A stretch of 53,340 bases of DNA from Acidobacteriota bacterium (GCA_016870995.1 VFZU01000028.1:1-53340); one strand, 5' to 3'; positions 27,054-35,060 are shown, numbered from the stretch's first letter. Notes: generated by a model not told the origin, from the letters alone. Numbers and translations are program-made.

Positions 27054-28649
27054 ATGCGCTATTTACTTTTGTTGACAGCCGTGACGGTTTCCGCGCAGGT
27101 GAGCTTCAACGACATCCGGCAAAGCCCGAACCAGAATTGGCTCACCTATGCCGGGGACTATCAGGGTCGCGGATTATCGCCGCTCAAGCAGATTACGCCC
27201 GAGAACGCACAGAATCTGACACCGAAGTGGACGTTCAACGTACCGAAGGCGAAGGGCTTGCGGGCTCGGCCCATTGTCGTCGATGGGGTGATGTATTACA
27301 CAAACACGAATTCCATCTACGCCCTCGATGCTCGTAGCGGCCGCGTGATCTGGCAGTACTTCGATGCGCAGTCAAAGAAGGAATCCGTAAACCGCGGGGC
27401 CGCAATCCTTGGCAATCTCGTTTACTTCGTCACGGCAGATTGCCATCTCGTGGCACTCGACCGTAGAACGGGCGGCTTGAGTTGGCGCAAGCAATACGGC
27501 AACATCAAGGACGGCGTGTTTTGCACTGCCGCGCCGGTAGCCATCGAAGGCAAGATCATTGTCGGTACCGCAGGCGGCGACGAAGGCATGCGCGGTTATC
27601 TGGCGGCACTCGACGCCACAACGGGCGATGAAATCTGGCGCACCTACACAGTGCCGAAGCGCGGCGAGCCCGGTAGCGAGACCTGGGGCAACTACATCGA
27701 ATACGGTGGCGCGTCCACCTGGCTATCGGGGACCTATGACCCCGACACGGATACGCTTTACTGGACAACTGGCAACCCTTGGCCCGACTTCTACGGAGGG
27801 GATCGCAAAGGCGACAACCTCTACAGTTGTTCTCTGCTCGCGCTCGACGGAAAGACGGGCAAGATGAAGTGGTACTTCCAGTTCACGCCCGGCGACTGGC
27901 ATGACTGGGACGCCCAGAGTTGGCCGGTGCTGGCTGAGGTCCAATCCGAAGGCAAGCCGCGAAAGGTGATTTTCCATGCCAACCGCAACGGCTTTCTGTA
28001 CTTGCTCGACCGGGAAACCGGCAAATACCTGCGTTCCTCAAAGTTGATCGAGCAACTGGACTGGGCTTCCGGAATCACCCCCCAGGGCCGACCGATTCCG
28101 GTGCCGGGCAAGGATCCGACGCCAGAGGGCAACCGGGTGTGCCCAGGGGTACGCGGGGCAACGAACTGGATGAGCCAGTCATGGAATCCCGCAACGGGCC
28201 TGCTCTCTGTGGTGGTGCTGGAGCAGTGCGATGTCTACACGAGTTCGTCGAAAACACCCGAACCTGGTAAGAATTTCGCAGGCGGCGGTGCCGGACATAA
28301 GCCGAACGATTTGGGGCAGTTCTTTATTCGCGCTTTCGACCCAGTCACAGGGGAGCGCAAGTGGCAATACCCAATGACGGGCAAGGTGGAGATGTGGGCG
28401 GGGCTGACAGGCACTGTGACGGGCGTCCTGTTCGCCGGGGACGATGACGGCCATCTGATCGTAATGGACGCAAGAACGGGTAAGCACCTTTGGCACTACC
28501 AGACGGGCGACAAAATCTACTCCTCGCCGATTACTTACACGGTGGATGGCAAGCAGTACGTGACAATCGCTAATGCGACATCAGTCATCACCTTTGGCTT
28601 GTTTGAGCCAATTCGGAGTGTCCCTGTGCCACCTCTGAAAATTCGCTGA
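27054..28649 (+). CDS. PQQ-dependent dehydrogenase (quinoprotein)
   Basis: The 531-residue product starts at ATG 27054 with AGGAG upstream and has a signal peptide. It folds into an eight-bladed beta-propeller that holds pyrroloquinoline quinone: repeated W-docking elements such as TGDEIWRTY, LYWTTGNPWPDFYGG, GKTGKMKWYFQFTPGDWHDWDAQSWPVLAE and MDARTGKHLWHYQTGDKIYSSP. The DWHDWDAQ segment carries the family aspartate. It is shorter than methanol dehydrogenase subunits (about 600) and its substrate is unknown; the acidobacterial group of these enzymes lacks a defined function. It is coupled in one operon with the cytochrome c gene. Confidence 0.92.
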   Translation: MRYLLLLTAVTVSAQVSFNDIRQSPNQNWLTYAGDYQGRGLSPLKQITPENAQNLTPKWTFNVPKAKGLRARPIVVDGVMYYTNTNSIYALDARSGRVIWQYFDAQSKKESVNRGAAILGNLVYFVTADCHLVALDRRTGGLSWRKQYGNIKDGVFCTAAPVAIEGKIIVGTAGGDEGMRGYLAALDATTGDEIWRTYTVPKRGEPGSETWGNYIEYGGASTWLSGTYDPDTDTLYWTTGNPWPDFYGGDRKGDNLYSCSLLALDGKTGKMKWYFQFTPGDWHDWDAQSWPVLAEVQSEGKPRKVIFHANRNGFLYLLDRETGKYLRSSKLIEQLDWASGITPQGRPIPVPGKDPTPEGNRVCPGVRGATNWMSQSWNPATGLLSVVVLEQCDVYTSSSKTPEPGKNFAGGGAGHKPNDLGQFFIRAFDPVTGERKWQYPMTGKVEMWAGLTGTVTGVLFAGDDDGHLIVMDARTGKHLWHYQTGDKIYSSPITYTVDGKQYVTIANATSVITFGLFEPIRSVPVPPLKIR

Positions 28650-28725
28650 AAAAAATTCCCTAAACCTAAGGTCGTCTCTAGCCGATATCAGTACAAACAC
28701 TGAGATCTACTAAGGGAGGCCTTCC

Positions 28726-29064
28726 ATGAAACTGGAGCAGGTCGAAATTATTTCTTTCGCCCAAACTCTGGCGGGAGTGTTGCTTGTAGGGGCGATTGCG
28801 CTCGTCGGATATGATTCGGCCAAGCCCGGCGTTGTCCTGGCATCGCCGTCGATGGCCACCATCAAAGAGTCGCCTATGAACCCACCGTCGGAATTGGCCG
28901 GGGCGGTAAATCGGCTGCCGGTCTTGCCCGAGCGCTACCAACGGAAAGTGCTGGTTTACGGGTGGCGGAGCCGCTGGGGCAGTGGAAAAAACTTCACGAA
29001 TTCGGCTGAGACTGGAAAACTCTACCAGGTCTCAAGTGTCAAAACACAAGCAGACGAAGAATAG
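28726..29064 (+). CDS. Small single-span membrane protein, unknown
   Basis: The 112-residue product starts at ATG 28726, with a strong AAGGGAGG ribosome binding site eight bases before it. Residues about 10-30 (ISFAQTLAGVLLVGAIALVGY) form one hydrophobic segment that may be a membrane anchor or uncleaved signal. The remainder is soluble, Pro-rich in the middle and basic at RYQRKVLVYGWRSRW. I do not recognise a family. The start of the broken glycine-zipper gene downstream (GILSAVLGGVLVAGIGAV) has a similar hydrophobic stretch, so the two may be related in origin. The strong ribosome binding site argues that it is expressed. Confidence 0.6.
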   Translation: MKLEQVEIISFAQTLAGVLLVGAIALVGYDSAKPGVVLASPSMATIKESPMNPPSELAGAVNRLPVLPERYQRKVLVYGWRSRWGSGKNFTNSAETGKLYQVSSVKTQADEE

Positions 29065-29129
29065 AATCAACAACTTGGCGTTTGGCTGCCGATTTGCACT
29101 GACCTCAGGCACAAGGAGCAACCAAAACC

Positions 29130-29573
29130 ATACAAAACAACGAAATTCGATTGGGAATCTTATCGGCCGTCCTCGGAGGGGTGCTCGTCGCCGGCATCGG
29201 AGCTGTAGCGATGAACTGGAATTCGGCCAGCGCCAAGGAGCAGGCGCTTTCGCGCAGGGTGGAGCAGCAAACCCTGGTAGTCGCTGCGCCCGAGGTGCGA
29301 GTTCCTGGCTATGTGGACCCACTCTATTATGCACAAGGCCATGGGGTTGCAATTTCAACCGATAAACGCAGTTCTGCAGCCGAAGCTCAGGCGAGCCCCG
29401 CAGTTGCAAGCAAGGGTAGAAGCACAGGATAGAGCGTCGCAATTGTGGCAGGCAGCGCGGGTGCTGGTGCAGCCATTGGAGCGATCGCGGGAGGCGGCAA
29501 AGGCGCAGCGATTGGGGCAGCTTCGGGCGGCACCGCGGGTTTCATTTACGACCGCGTGACTGCTAAGAAGTAA
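29130..29573 (+). pseudogene. Glycine-zipper protein gene with lost start and in-frame TAG
   Basis: The frame carries a membrane-spanning start (GILSAVLGGVLVAGIGAVAMNW), a middle part, and a C-terminal glycine-zipper segment (VAGSAGAGAAIGAIAGGGKG and AAIGAASGGTAGFIYDR) that is typical of the YMGG/glycine-zipper family of outer-membrane-associated proteins. It has two defects. The codon at 29130, 11 bases after the AAGGAG at 29113-29118, is ATA where ATG would give a natural start (I-QNNEIRLG). A TAG at 29430-29432 interrupts the frame between the middle part and the zipper; the frame then continues to a TAA at 29571. Both could each come from one base change. A shorter 93-residue product from TTG 29151 is possible but would lack the zipper. 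Confidence 0.72.
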
Positions 29574-29604
29574 GACTTAGATCGTTCAAAACATCAATCC
29601 ACCG

Positions 29605-29636
29605 AGGCCCCGCCCAGAGTAGTCTGCGCGGGGCCT
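29605..29636. terminator. Strong hairpin, possible terminator or regulatory stem-loop
   Basis: The arms AGGCCCCGC (29605-29613) and GCGGGGCCT (29628-29636) form a perfect 9-bp stem with a 14-base loop. No T run follows, so it is not a textbook intrinsic terminator; it lies between the broken glycine-zipper gene and the MerR promoter and may still end transcripts or protect an RNA end. Confidence 0.45.
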
Positions 29637-29654
29637 ACCGCTATATCTAGTAGC

Positions 29655-29683
29655 TTGACCCCATCTGTGTTCTAGCGCATATT
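29655..29683 (+). promoter_or_regulatory. Predicted promoter of the MerR regulator
   Basis: TTGACC (29655-29660) and CATATT (29678-29683) are separated by 17 bases, a sigma-70-like arrangement matching consensus at five and four of six bases. It lies about 40 bases before the MerR-family start at 29722, which itself has AAGGGG shortly upstream. Confidence 0.4.
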
Positions 29684-29721
29684 TATAAGGCGAAACTTCT
29701 CCAGAACAGAAAGGGGCATTT

Positions 29722-30231
29722 ATGGTTAAAACAAAAAAAGGCAATATTGATTTATTGGTTCCATCCCCTTCGTTTACATCAACGGATGTATCTGATCTGA
29801 CGGGAGTTAGCCTTCGTCAGCTGCAATGGTGGGACGAGAAGAAGGTGGTGTCACCGCGCCAGGAGGGACACCGCCGTCTCTACCTCACCGAAGAGGTACT
29901 TGAGATCTCAGTGATCGCCGAGTTGCGGCGAAAGGGTTTCTCACTGCAGAAGATTCGCCGGGTGCTGCGATTCCTCCAGAAGAACATCGGGAAACGTTTG
30001 AGCGAAGTACTCGACGTGCGGTCTGACCTGCATCTGGTGACCGACGGCAAGAATATTTACCTTGAAGACAACACACACCTGATCATCGACATCTTGAAAA
30101 ACGCAAGGCAGCCGATGTTTCTTGTATGTGTCAGCGACCAGGTCAGACGGATTCAGGCGAACATGCCAGCAACGAAAAAGCCGGTGGGCCGGGAATCCGG
30201 TTCAGCCCAGTTGTCCCGCAAGGCCCGCTAA
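29722..30231 (+). CDS. MerR-family transcriptional regulator
   Basis: The 169-residue product begins with a lead of about 15 residues before the winged helix-turn-helix: FTSTDVSDLTGVSLRQLQWWDEKKVVSPRQEGHRRLYLTEEVLEISVIAELRRKGFSLQKIRRVLRFLQ (about 18-88). The usual MerR form is Y in the YxxxGLI region; here the two Trp (LQWWDEKKVV) replace it. The following domain of about 60 residues shows no Cys cluster, so a metal sensor is unlikely. Similar stand-alone regulators respond to small molecules or developmental signals. The gene is flanked by its own predicted promoter and is not obviously co-transcribed with the S41 protease. Confidence 0.85.
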   Translation: MVKTKKGNIDLLVPSPSFTSTDVSDLTGVSLRQLQWWDEKKVVSPRQEGHRRLYLTEEVLEISVIAELRRKGFSLQKIRRVLRFLQKNIGKRLSEVLDVRSDLHLVTDGKNIYLEDNTHLIIDILKNARQPMFLVCVSDQVRRIQANMPATKKPVGRESGSAQLSRKAR

Positions 30232-30314
30232 AAATCTTCGAAGCGATCGGGGCCTCGCCAACGTCTCCATGACATTGGCATATACTGTAGTCAAAATCGG
30301 AGGCCTGTATTTCT

Positions 30315-31901
30315 ATGGCACGTAGCCGTGCATCCTGGTTGGTAATTCCGCTCCTCGTGGCGCTTTGTTCAGTGCTTGGCGGAGTGTTTGGTCCGGAACT
30401 GGACGAAGTAAACGCCGCAACTACAGAAGACGACATCAAGTCGGGCTTGCGTATTTTCGCGAAGGTTTACGAAGTGGTGGAAGATAACTTCGCCGAGAAA
30501 GTATCCGCCGATCGGGCCATCTATCAGGGGGCGATCCCCGGGATGTTGCGCACCCTCGATCCCCACTCGAATTTCTACGATCCCAAGATGTACCAGCAGA
30601 TGCGCGAAGACCAGCGCGGGCGCTACTTCGGCGTCGGCATGACAATCGGTCCGCGCAATGGGCGCATCATCGTGATCGCCCCGTTCCCGGCCTCGCCTGC
30701 CTACAAAGCTGGCATTCGTCCCGGCGACATCGTCGCTGAAGTGAACGACAAGAAGACCGACAACATGACGACCTCGGATGTTGCCGATCTCCTCCGCGGC
30801 CCCCGTGGGACGCAGGCCCAAATCCTCATCCAGCGTGAAGGCGTCGACAAGCCTTTGACCTTGAATGTGACGCGCGACGAAATCCCACGCAAGAGCGTCA
30901 AGGATGCCTTCTGGCTCAAGGCAGGGATCATGTACCTCGACGTGGAATCGTTTAACGAAAACACGAGCTCCGAGGTGAACGAGAATTTCAAACGGCTGGG
31001 CGAGAAGAATGTGAAGGGTTTGATTCTGGACCTTCGCAGCAACCCGGGCGGGCTGTTGAACGAAGGCGTGGCTGTGGCCGGCCGGTTCCTGCAAAAGGGC
31101 CAGTTGGTAGTGAGCCACCGTGGCCGGGCCAACCCTGAGCGTACCTACACCGAGCGTCGCGGATCGGGCCCGTTTGACTATCCGATCGTAGTGGTGGTGA
31201 ACAAGTTCTCTGCCTCCGCTGCCGAAATTGTTGCAGGTGCACTGCAGGATCATGACCGCGCCTGGGTGATCGGCGAAGACACCTTCGGCAAGGGCCTCGT
31301 GCAAACCGTCTATCCTCTCAACGAGAACAGCGGCCTTGCTTTGACCACGGCGAAATACTACACGCCGAGCGGACGCCTGATTCAGCGCGATTACTCGAAC
31401 ATCAGCTTCTTCGATTACTACTACCGCAAAGAGACAGAACTCAAGAATCCGAAGGACGTCAAAATGACGGATTCTGGTCGTGCTGTCTATGGCGGAAATG
31501 GAATTGCACCAGATGAAAAATTCGCCCCGGTTCCGCTCAACAAGTTCCAGATCGAGCTGTTGCGGCGTGCTGCATTCTTCAGCTTCACCCCGGCGTACTT
31601 TGGCACCAAAGAAGCAAAGCTGCCCAAGGGCTGGGCTCCGGACGCGAAGGTTCTCGACGAGTTCAAGGCGTTCCTGAAAAAGTCCAACGCAACGTTTACC
31701 GAAGAGGATTTCAAGGCGAACGAGACCTGGGTGAAGAATACACTGCAGGCGGAGTTCTACAAGACGGCGTTCGACATCGACGAAGCCGCCAAGTTCGAAG
31801 TGGAAGTCGATCCTGAAATCCTGAAGGCCGTCGATGCCCTGCCGAAGGCGCGTGAGTTGGGCGACAAAGCCAAGAAGATGATTGTTCAGCGAATGAACTA
31901 A
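30315..31901 (+). CDS. S41-family C-terminal processing peptidase
   Basis: S41 peptidases (CtpA/Prc type) are periplasmic Ser/Lys enzymes that trim proteins and control cell-wall hydrolases. The 528-residue product, with GGAGG before ATG 30315, has an N-terminal signal or anchor, a PDZ domain at about 100-185 (GRYFGVGMTIGPRNGRIIVIAPFPASPAYKAGIRPGDIVAEVNDK) and the peptidase core with NPGG, VVVNKFSASAAEIVAGALQDHDRAWVIGEDTFGKGLVQTVYPL, giving the catalytic Ser (SAS) and Lys (FGKG). A C-terminal extension of about 120 residues follows the usual end and is helical, possibly a regulatory or partner-binding tail. It lies upstream of guaA but probably has its own role. Confidence 0.92.
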   Translation: MARSRASWLVIPLLVALCSVLGGVFGPELDEVNAATTEDDIKSGLRIFAKVYEVVEDNFAEKVSADRAIYQGAIPGMLRTLDPHSNFYDPKMYQQMREDQRGRYFGVGMTIGPRNGRIIVIAPFPASPAYKAGIRPGDIVAEVNDKKTDNMTTSDVADLLRGPRGTQAQILIQREGVDKPLTLNVTRDEIPRKSVKDAFWLKAGIMYLDVESFNENTSSEVNENFKRLGEKNVKGLILDLRSNPGGLLNEGVAVAGRFLQKGQLVVSHRGRANPERTYTERRGSGPFDYPIVVVVNKFSASAAEIVAGALQDHDRAWVIGEDTFGKGLVQTVYPLNENSGLALTTAKYYTPSGRLIQRDYSNISFFDYYYRKETELKNPKDVKMTDSGRAVYGGNGIAPDEKFAPVPLNKFQIELLRRAAFFSFTPAYFGTKEAKLPKGWAPDAKVLDEFKAFLKKSNATFTEEDFKANETWVKNTLQAEFYKTAFDIDEAAKFEVEVDPEILKAVDALPKARELGDKAKKMIVQRMN

Positions 31902-31926
31902 TCCTCGTTCGGCTTATCCTGATAGT

Positions 31927-33690
31927 TTGAACAAACAATCTCAAATCACTGTGCTCGATGCAGGCGGGCAGTACTGTCATTTGATTGCGCGCCGCGTGCG
32001 CGAAATGGGTGTCTACGCCGATGTGCAGCCGAGCGAAACCGATGGCTATAAGCTCGCCGACCGCAGAGGCATCATCATCTCGGGGGGACCTGCAAGCGTT
32101 TATGAGCCAGGCAGCCCAACGGCAGATCCAGAGATCTTCTCGCTTGGTGTGCCGGTTCTAGGGATCTGCTACGGGATGCAGCTGATGGCTCACCTGATCC
32201 CAGGCGGCAAGGTGACCAAGGGTGTCAAAGGCGAGTACGGTCTGGCGACGCTCAAGGTAACCGCCCAGGATCGGTTGTTTGACAACTTCCAGGCGGTATC
32301 TGAAGTTTGGATGAGCCACCGCGACCGTGTGGGGCAGCCGCCAGAGGATTTTGAGATCACCGCGACGACAGAAGCCTGTCCGGTTGCGGCGATCGCGAAC
32401 GATTGGCGTAATCTGTTTGGCATCCAGTTCCATCCTGAGGTTGTACACACCCAAGGCGGTAAGATCCTGCTCGGAAACTTCCTGTTTGGCATTGCCGGTT
32501 GCACACAGGATTGGGACCCAACACGCCAGATCGAAGACATTGAAGATGAGATTCGCCGAACGGCGCGGGGCCGGAAAGTGTTCTTTTTTGCCTCAGGTGG
32601 AGTGGATTCAACCGTCGCATTCTCGCTGTGTCTAAAGGCGCTCGGTAAAGAGCGCGTGCATGCGGCATATGTGGATACGGGCTTGATGCGCGAAGGAGAA
32701 AGCGAGTTTGTCCGCGAGGTGTTCACGCGGATGGCGGGCGATTCCTTTGAAGTGGTGGATGCACGCGCCGAGTTCTTATCGAAGCTGGCTGGCGTCGTGG
32801 AGCCCGAGGCGAAGCGCAAGATCATCGGCGAAGAGTTTGTTGCCGTGCAACAGCGTGTCCTCGAAAGCGGGCATTTCCTCGATAGCGCCTGGATTCTTGG
32901 CCAGGGCACGATTTACCCAGACACCATCGAGAGCGGTGGAACGGCCAAGGCTGAGGTGATCAAGACGCATCACAACCGTGTAGCCGGCATCCAGAAGCTG
33001 ATTGAAGAAGGTCGCCTGGTGGAGCCGCTGGCGCAGCTCTATAAGGATGAAGTGCGGCAGGTGGGCAGAACCATCGGCTTGCCGGATGAACTGCTCGACC
33101 GGCACCCGTTCCCCGGGCCAGGTCTCGCGATCCGCTGCCTCTGCACGAACAAAGCCGAGGCTGCCATCAAAGTAGATGGTGAAGTAGTTCTCCCGGTGCT
33201 GAGCGTTGGCGTACAAGGCGATTCGCGCACCTATCGTTTGACGCTGGCCCTCGACCAATACAGCGAAGCAGCATTCGCCACCGCAACCGAATCGATCAAC
33301 CTGAACCAAGAAGTAAACCGGGTGGTCGCATTGGTTGCTGGCAAGCTCCCTCTAAGCGAGTTCCGCTCAACGGTTTCAGCGATCGACCAGGTTCGGCTAG
33401 AGAGATTGCGGCGCTGCGATGCGATTGTGCGGCGACTGAGCACCGACAGTGGCTTCGAGGAAAAAATCTGGCAGTTCCCGGTAGTGCTTTTGCCCTGCGG
33501 TGGCGAGGGGATTCCAGACAGCGTTGTGTTGCGGCCGATCGATAGCGTCGACGGCATGACGGCTAAGGCCGTGCCGATGCCGGAAGTGCTGCTGCGACAG
33601 ATGACAGAAGAGCTGCTGGCCGTGCCTGGCATCGCCGCAGTCTTCTTCGATCTGACGAACAAACCACCAGCGACGATTGAGTGGGAATAG
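31927..33690 (+). CDS. guaA: GMP synthase (glutamine-hydrolysing)
   Basis: GuaA converts XMP to GMP with glutamine. The 587-residue product starts at TTG 31927 with no good ribosome binding site in view. The class I amidotransferase domain shows catalytic C81 in GICYGMQL and HPEV near 174; the ATP-pyrophosphatase domain shows the PP-loop SGGVDS near 219, and the dimerisation domain contains RHPFPGPGLAIRCLC. It is about 60-70 residues longer than most bacterial GuaA (about 520), with extra sequence after the PP-loop domain (ALDQYSEAAFATATESINLNQ region), resembling the longer type seen in eukaryotes and some bacteria. All catalytic residues are intact. Confidence 0.95.
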   Translation: MNKQSQITVLDAGGQYCHLIARRVREMGVYADVQPSETDGYKLADRRGIIISGGPASVYEPGSPTADPEIFSLGVPVLGICYGMQLMAHLIPGGKVTKGVKGEYGLATLKVTAQDRLFDNFQAVSEVWMSHRDRVGQPPEDFEITATTEACPVAAIANDWRNLFGIQFHPEVVHTQGGKILLGNFLFGIAGCTQDWDPTRQIEDIEDEIRRTARGRKVFFFASGGVDSTVAFSLCLKALGKERVHAAYVDTGLMREGESEFVREVFTRMAGDSFEVVDARAEFLSKLAGVVEPEAKRKIIGEEFVAVQQRVLESGHFLDSAWILGQGTIYPDTIESGGTAKAEVIKTHHNRVAGIQKLIEEGRLVEPLAQLYKDEVRQVGRTIGLPDELLDRHPFPGPGLAIRCLCTNKAEAAIKVDGEVVLPVLSVGVQGDSRTYRLTLALDQYSEAAFATATESINLNQEVNRVVALVAGKLPLSEFRSTVSAIDQVRLERLRRCDAIVRRLSTDSGFEEKIWQFPVVLLPCGGEGIPDSVVLRPIDSVDGMTAKAVPMPEVLLRQMTEELLAVPGIAAVFFDLTNKPPATIEWE

Positions 33691-33697
33691 AACCCGC

Positions 33698-34123
33698 TCA
33701 GACCTCAATTATTGTGACGCCAGCGTCGGCCCAGCCCTTGATTTTTTGATCGAAGGTGGCGAGCGTCCCGCCGTTGCGGAGCGCCAGTTCAATCAAGATG
33801 GCGTCCGTGACTTGTCCGGCCCCGACGATTCGGTCCCGAACTGCAGGGCGTATTTCGGCTGGCGTAAAGTTCATTTGCCAAAAGAAATGCAATGCACTGG
33901 CTGTCGTACGAGTGAGTGCTTCGATCGCGTCACTAAACAGCAGCGGTATCTTCACCACAGCGGGTTGCATCGAGAGACGAAGGAATCCGAGTTGCGTGAT
34001 CGGACAAGTGGCCCAGCCGTCGCGAGCTCGGTTCGCAAACCAATGATGAGCTGCCTGATGATGAACGTGGGTTGGCACAAATAGGGCGAGCAGAACATTA
34101 ACATCGAGAAGATGAGCGGCCAT
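33698..34123 (-). CDS. vapC: VapC-like PIN-domain toxin
   Basis: The 141-residue product is a PIN domain with LLDVNVLLALF (Asp7 as first metal ligand), an acidic position in VTDAILIELAL near 108 and FDQKI near the end. PIN toxins cleave RNA, often tRNA or rRNA, when the antitoxin is degraded. The second usual acidic residue around residues 40-45 is not obvious (ATCPITQLGFLRL has none), as in several TTHA-like PIN subgroups that begin HLLDVNVLLAL. The gene starts three bases after the antitoxin gene stop, a typical toxin-antitoxin pair. Confidence 0.88.
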   Translation of the reverse strand: MAAHLLDVNVLLALFVPTHVHHQAAHHWFANRARDGWATCPITQLGFLRLSMQPAVVKIPLLFSDAIEALTRTTASALHFFWQMNFTPAEIRPAVRDRIVGAGQVTDAILIELALRNGGTLATFDQKIKGWADAGVTIIEV

Positions 34124-34126
34124 GAG

Positions 34127-34390
34127 TTACCGGACTGGGGAGATGAATTGGGAGGCCAGCTGAAGATCTTCCGTTTCGAGAGCCTTGGCGACATCGTCGG
34201 GGCCGAAGACAGGGGAGCCCGCAGGGAGTTGAAATACAGCAATTCCGTTGCGGTCGCGAGTTGGGGTTCGAGAGGCAAATCCACGGCGAGCCAATTCAGA
34301 AAGAGCGGCTCCGACCGAGATTCCACGAGCAGAAGCTAGCGACTTTGCGACCGCCAGAACTTCAGATTCGATGTCCAGCGTAGTTCTCAT
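34127..34390 (-). CDS. vapB: VapB-like antitoxin
   Basis: The 87-residue product begins with a ribbon-helix-helix region (MRTTLDIESEVLAVAKSLASARGISVGAALSELARRG, residues 1-37), the DNA-binding part that also autoregulates the operon. The C-terminal half, with NGIAVFQLPAGSPVFGPDDVAKALE, would wrap around the PIN toxin. The promoter signals lie so close to the ATG that the transcript would have almost no leader. It directly precedes vapC on the same strand. Confidence 0.85.
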   Translation of the reverse strand: MRTTLDIESEVLAVAKSLASARGISVGAALSELARRGFASRTPTRDRNGIAVFQLPAGSPVFGPDDVAKALETEDLQLASQFISPVR

Positions 34391-34429
34391 TATAATGTTT
34401 ATGATGTTCTAGGGCGATTTTGATGTCAA
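34388..34429 (-). promoter_or_regulatory. Promoter and probable operator of vapBC
   Basis: On the minus strand TTGACA (34424-34429) and CATCAT (34401-34406) are 17 bases apart. A perfect 10-base palindrome CATTATAATG at 34388-34397 covers the expected transcription start and the vapB start codon, a good position for RHH antitoxin binding. The predicted start of transcription is within about five bases of the ATG, so the message may be leaderless. Confidence 0.5.
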
Positions 34430-34441
34430 GCACATTTTTGA

Positions 34442-34496
34442 TTGACAACCGACTGGTTGGACGGTAATTTGAGAATATACCGACTGGTTGGTCGGT
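34442..34496 (+). promoter_or_regulatory. Promoter with two copies of a TetR operator
   Basis: TTGACA (34442-34447) and TAATTT (34465-34470) are 17 bases apart. Between them, from 34448 to 34465, lies ACCGACTGGTTGGACGGT, and just downstream of the -10, from 34479 to 34496, lies ACCGACTGGTTGGTCGGT. The copies match at 17 of 18 bases, are imperfect inverted repeats, and start 31 bases apart, close to three turns of DNA. Binding at both would block polymerase. The tetR gene starts seven bases after the second copy. Confidence 0.8.
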
Positions 34497-34502
34497 TTTC
34501 TT

Positions 34503-35048
34503 ATGGCGAAAAAGGCTGATCTGACACATGAATCGATCCTGGTGGCTGCCCAGGAAGTTTTGCGGACCCAAGGGGTGAGGGCGTTTACGCTCGACAAAGT
34601 AGCCAAGCAGGCGGGCGTGAGCAAGGGTGGGCTGATCCATCACTTTCCCTCAAAGGAAGCGCTGCTCGGCGCAATGCATGACCATGCGTTCCAGTTGATT
34701 GACCTCCAGATGCAGCGAATTCTCTCGGAAGAACCAGAGGCCCCCGGGCGGTATCTGCGCGCGTATCTGAAGTGCAACCTCGAGTCAATCTCGAACGGAA
34801 TTCCCAGCGTTTTCCAGATCGTGGCGGAGATGTCGCTGGCCGAGCCGGAATTGTTCCGGACCAAGCGCGAGTGCATCCGCGGAATGATGGCGATGGTGGA
34901 AGGCGACGGCGTCGACCCTGTCATGGGACACATCATCGCGGCTGCATCGGACAGCATCTGGCTGCAGGTGCTGTTTGGACTGACCGAACCCGACGACCCG
35001 CACATCCACCGTGTGCACGACCGCCTGATGGCGATGACGCGCGAATAG
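34503..35048 (+). CDS. TetR-family repressor of the efflux operon
   Basis: From ATG 34503 the product has 181 residues; an earlier in-frame start at 34488 would lie inside the second operator. The N-terminal helix-turn-helix is HESILVAAQEVLRTQGVRAFTLDKVAKQAGVSKGGLIHHFPSKEALL (about 8-54). The C-terminal part resembles TetR_C domains that bind small hydrophobic ligands, with a run LVDMQMQRIL then YLRAYLKCN. There is no Shine-Dalgarno sequence right before the ATG. It probably represses its own gene and the following tolC-adaptor-RND genes, which are 12 bases downstream and closely packed. Confidence 0.92.
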   Translation: MAKKADLTHESILVAAQEVLRTQGVRAFTLDKVAKQAGVSKGGLIHHFPSKEALLGAMHDHAFQLIDLQMQRILSEEPEAPGRYLRAYLKCNLESISNGIPSVFQIVAEMSLAEPELFRTKRECIRGMMAMVEGDGVDPVMGHIIAAASDSIWLQVLFGLTEPDDPHIHRVHDRLMAMTRE

Positions 35049-35060
35049 GAGATTTAGGTG

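Noticed and set aside
29430-29432. TAG read as a pyrrolysine or programmed readthrough codon
   Set aside because: No enhancer structure follows and the start codon is also altered; decay explains both changes.
30369-31304. Minus-strand ORF (311 codons) opposite the S41 protease
   Set aside because: Shadow of the protease; no motif or start signal.
33698-34390. VapBC as a marker of a genomic island
   Set aside because: No integrase, repeat or composition break is seen around it.
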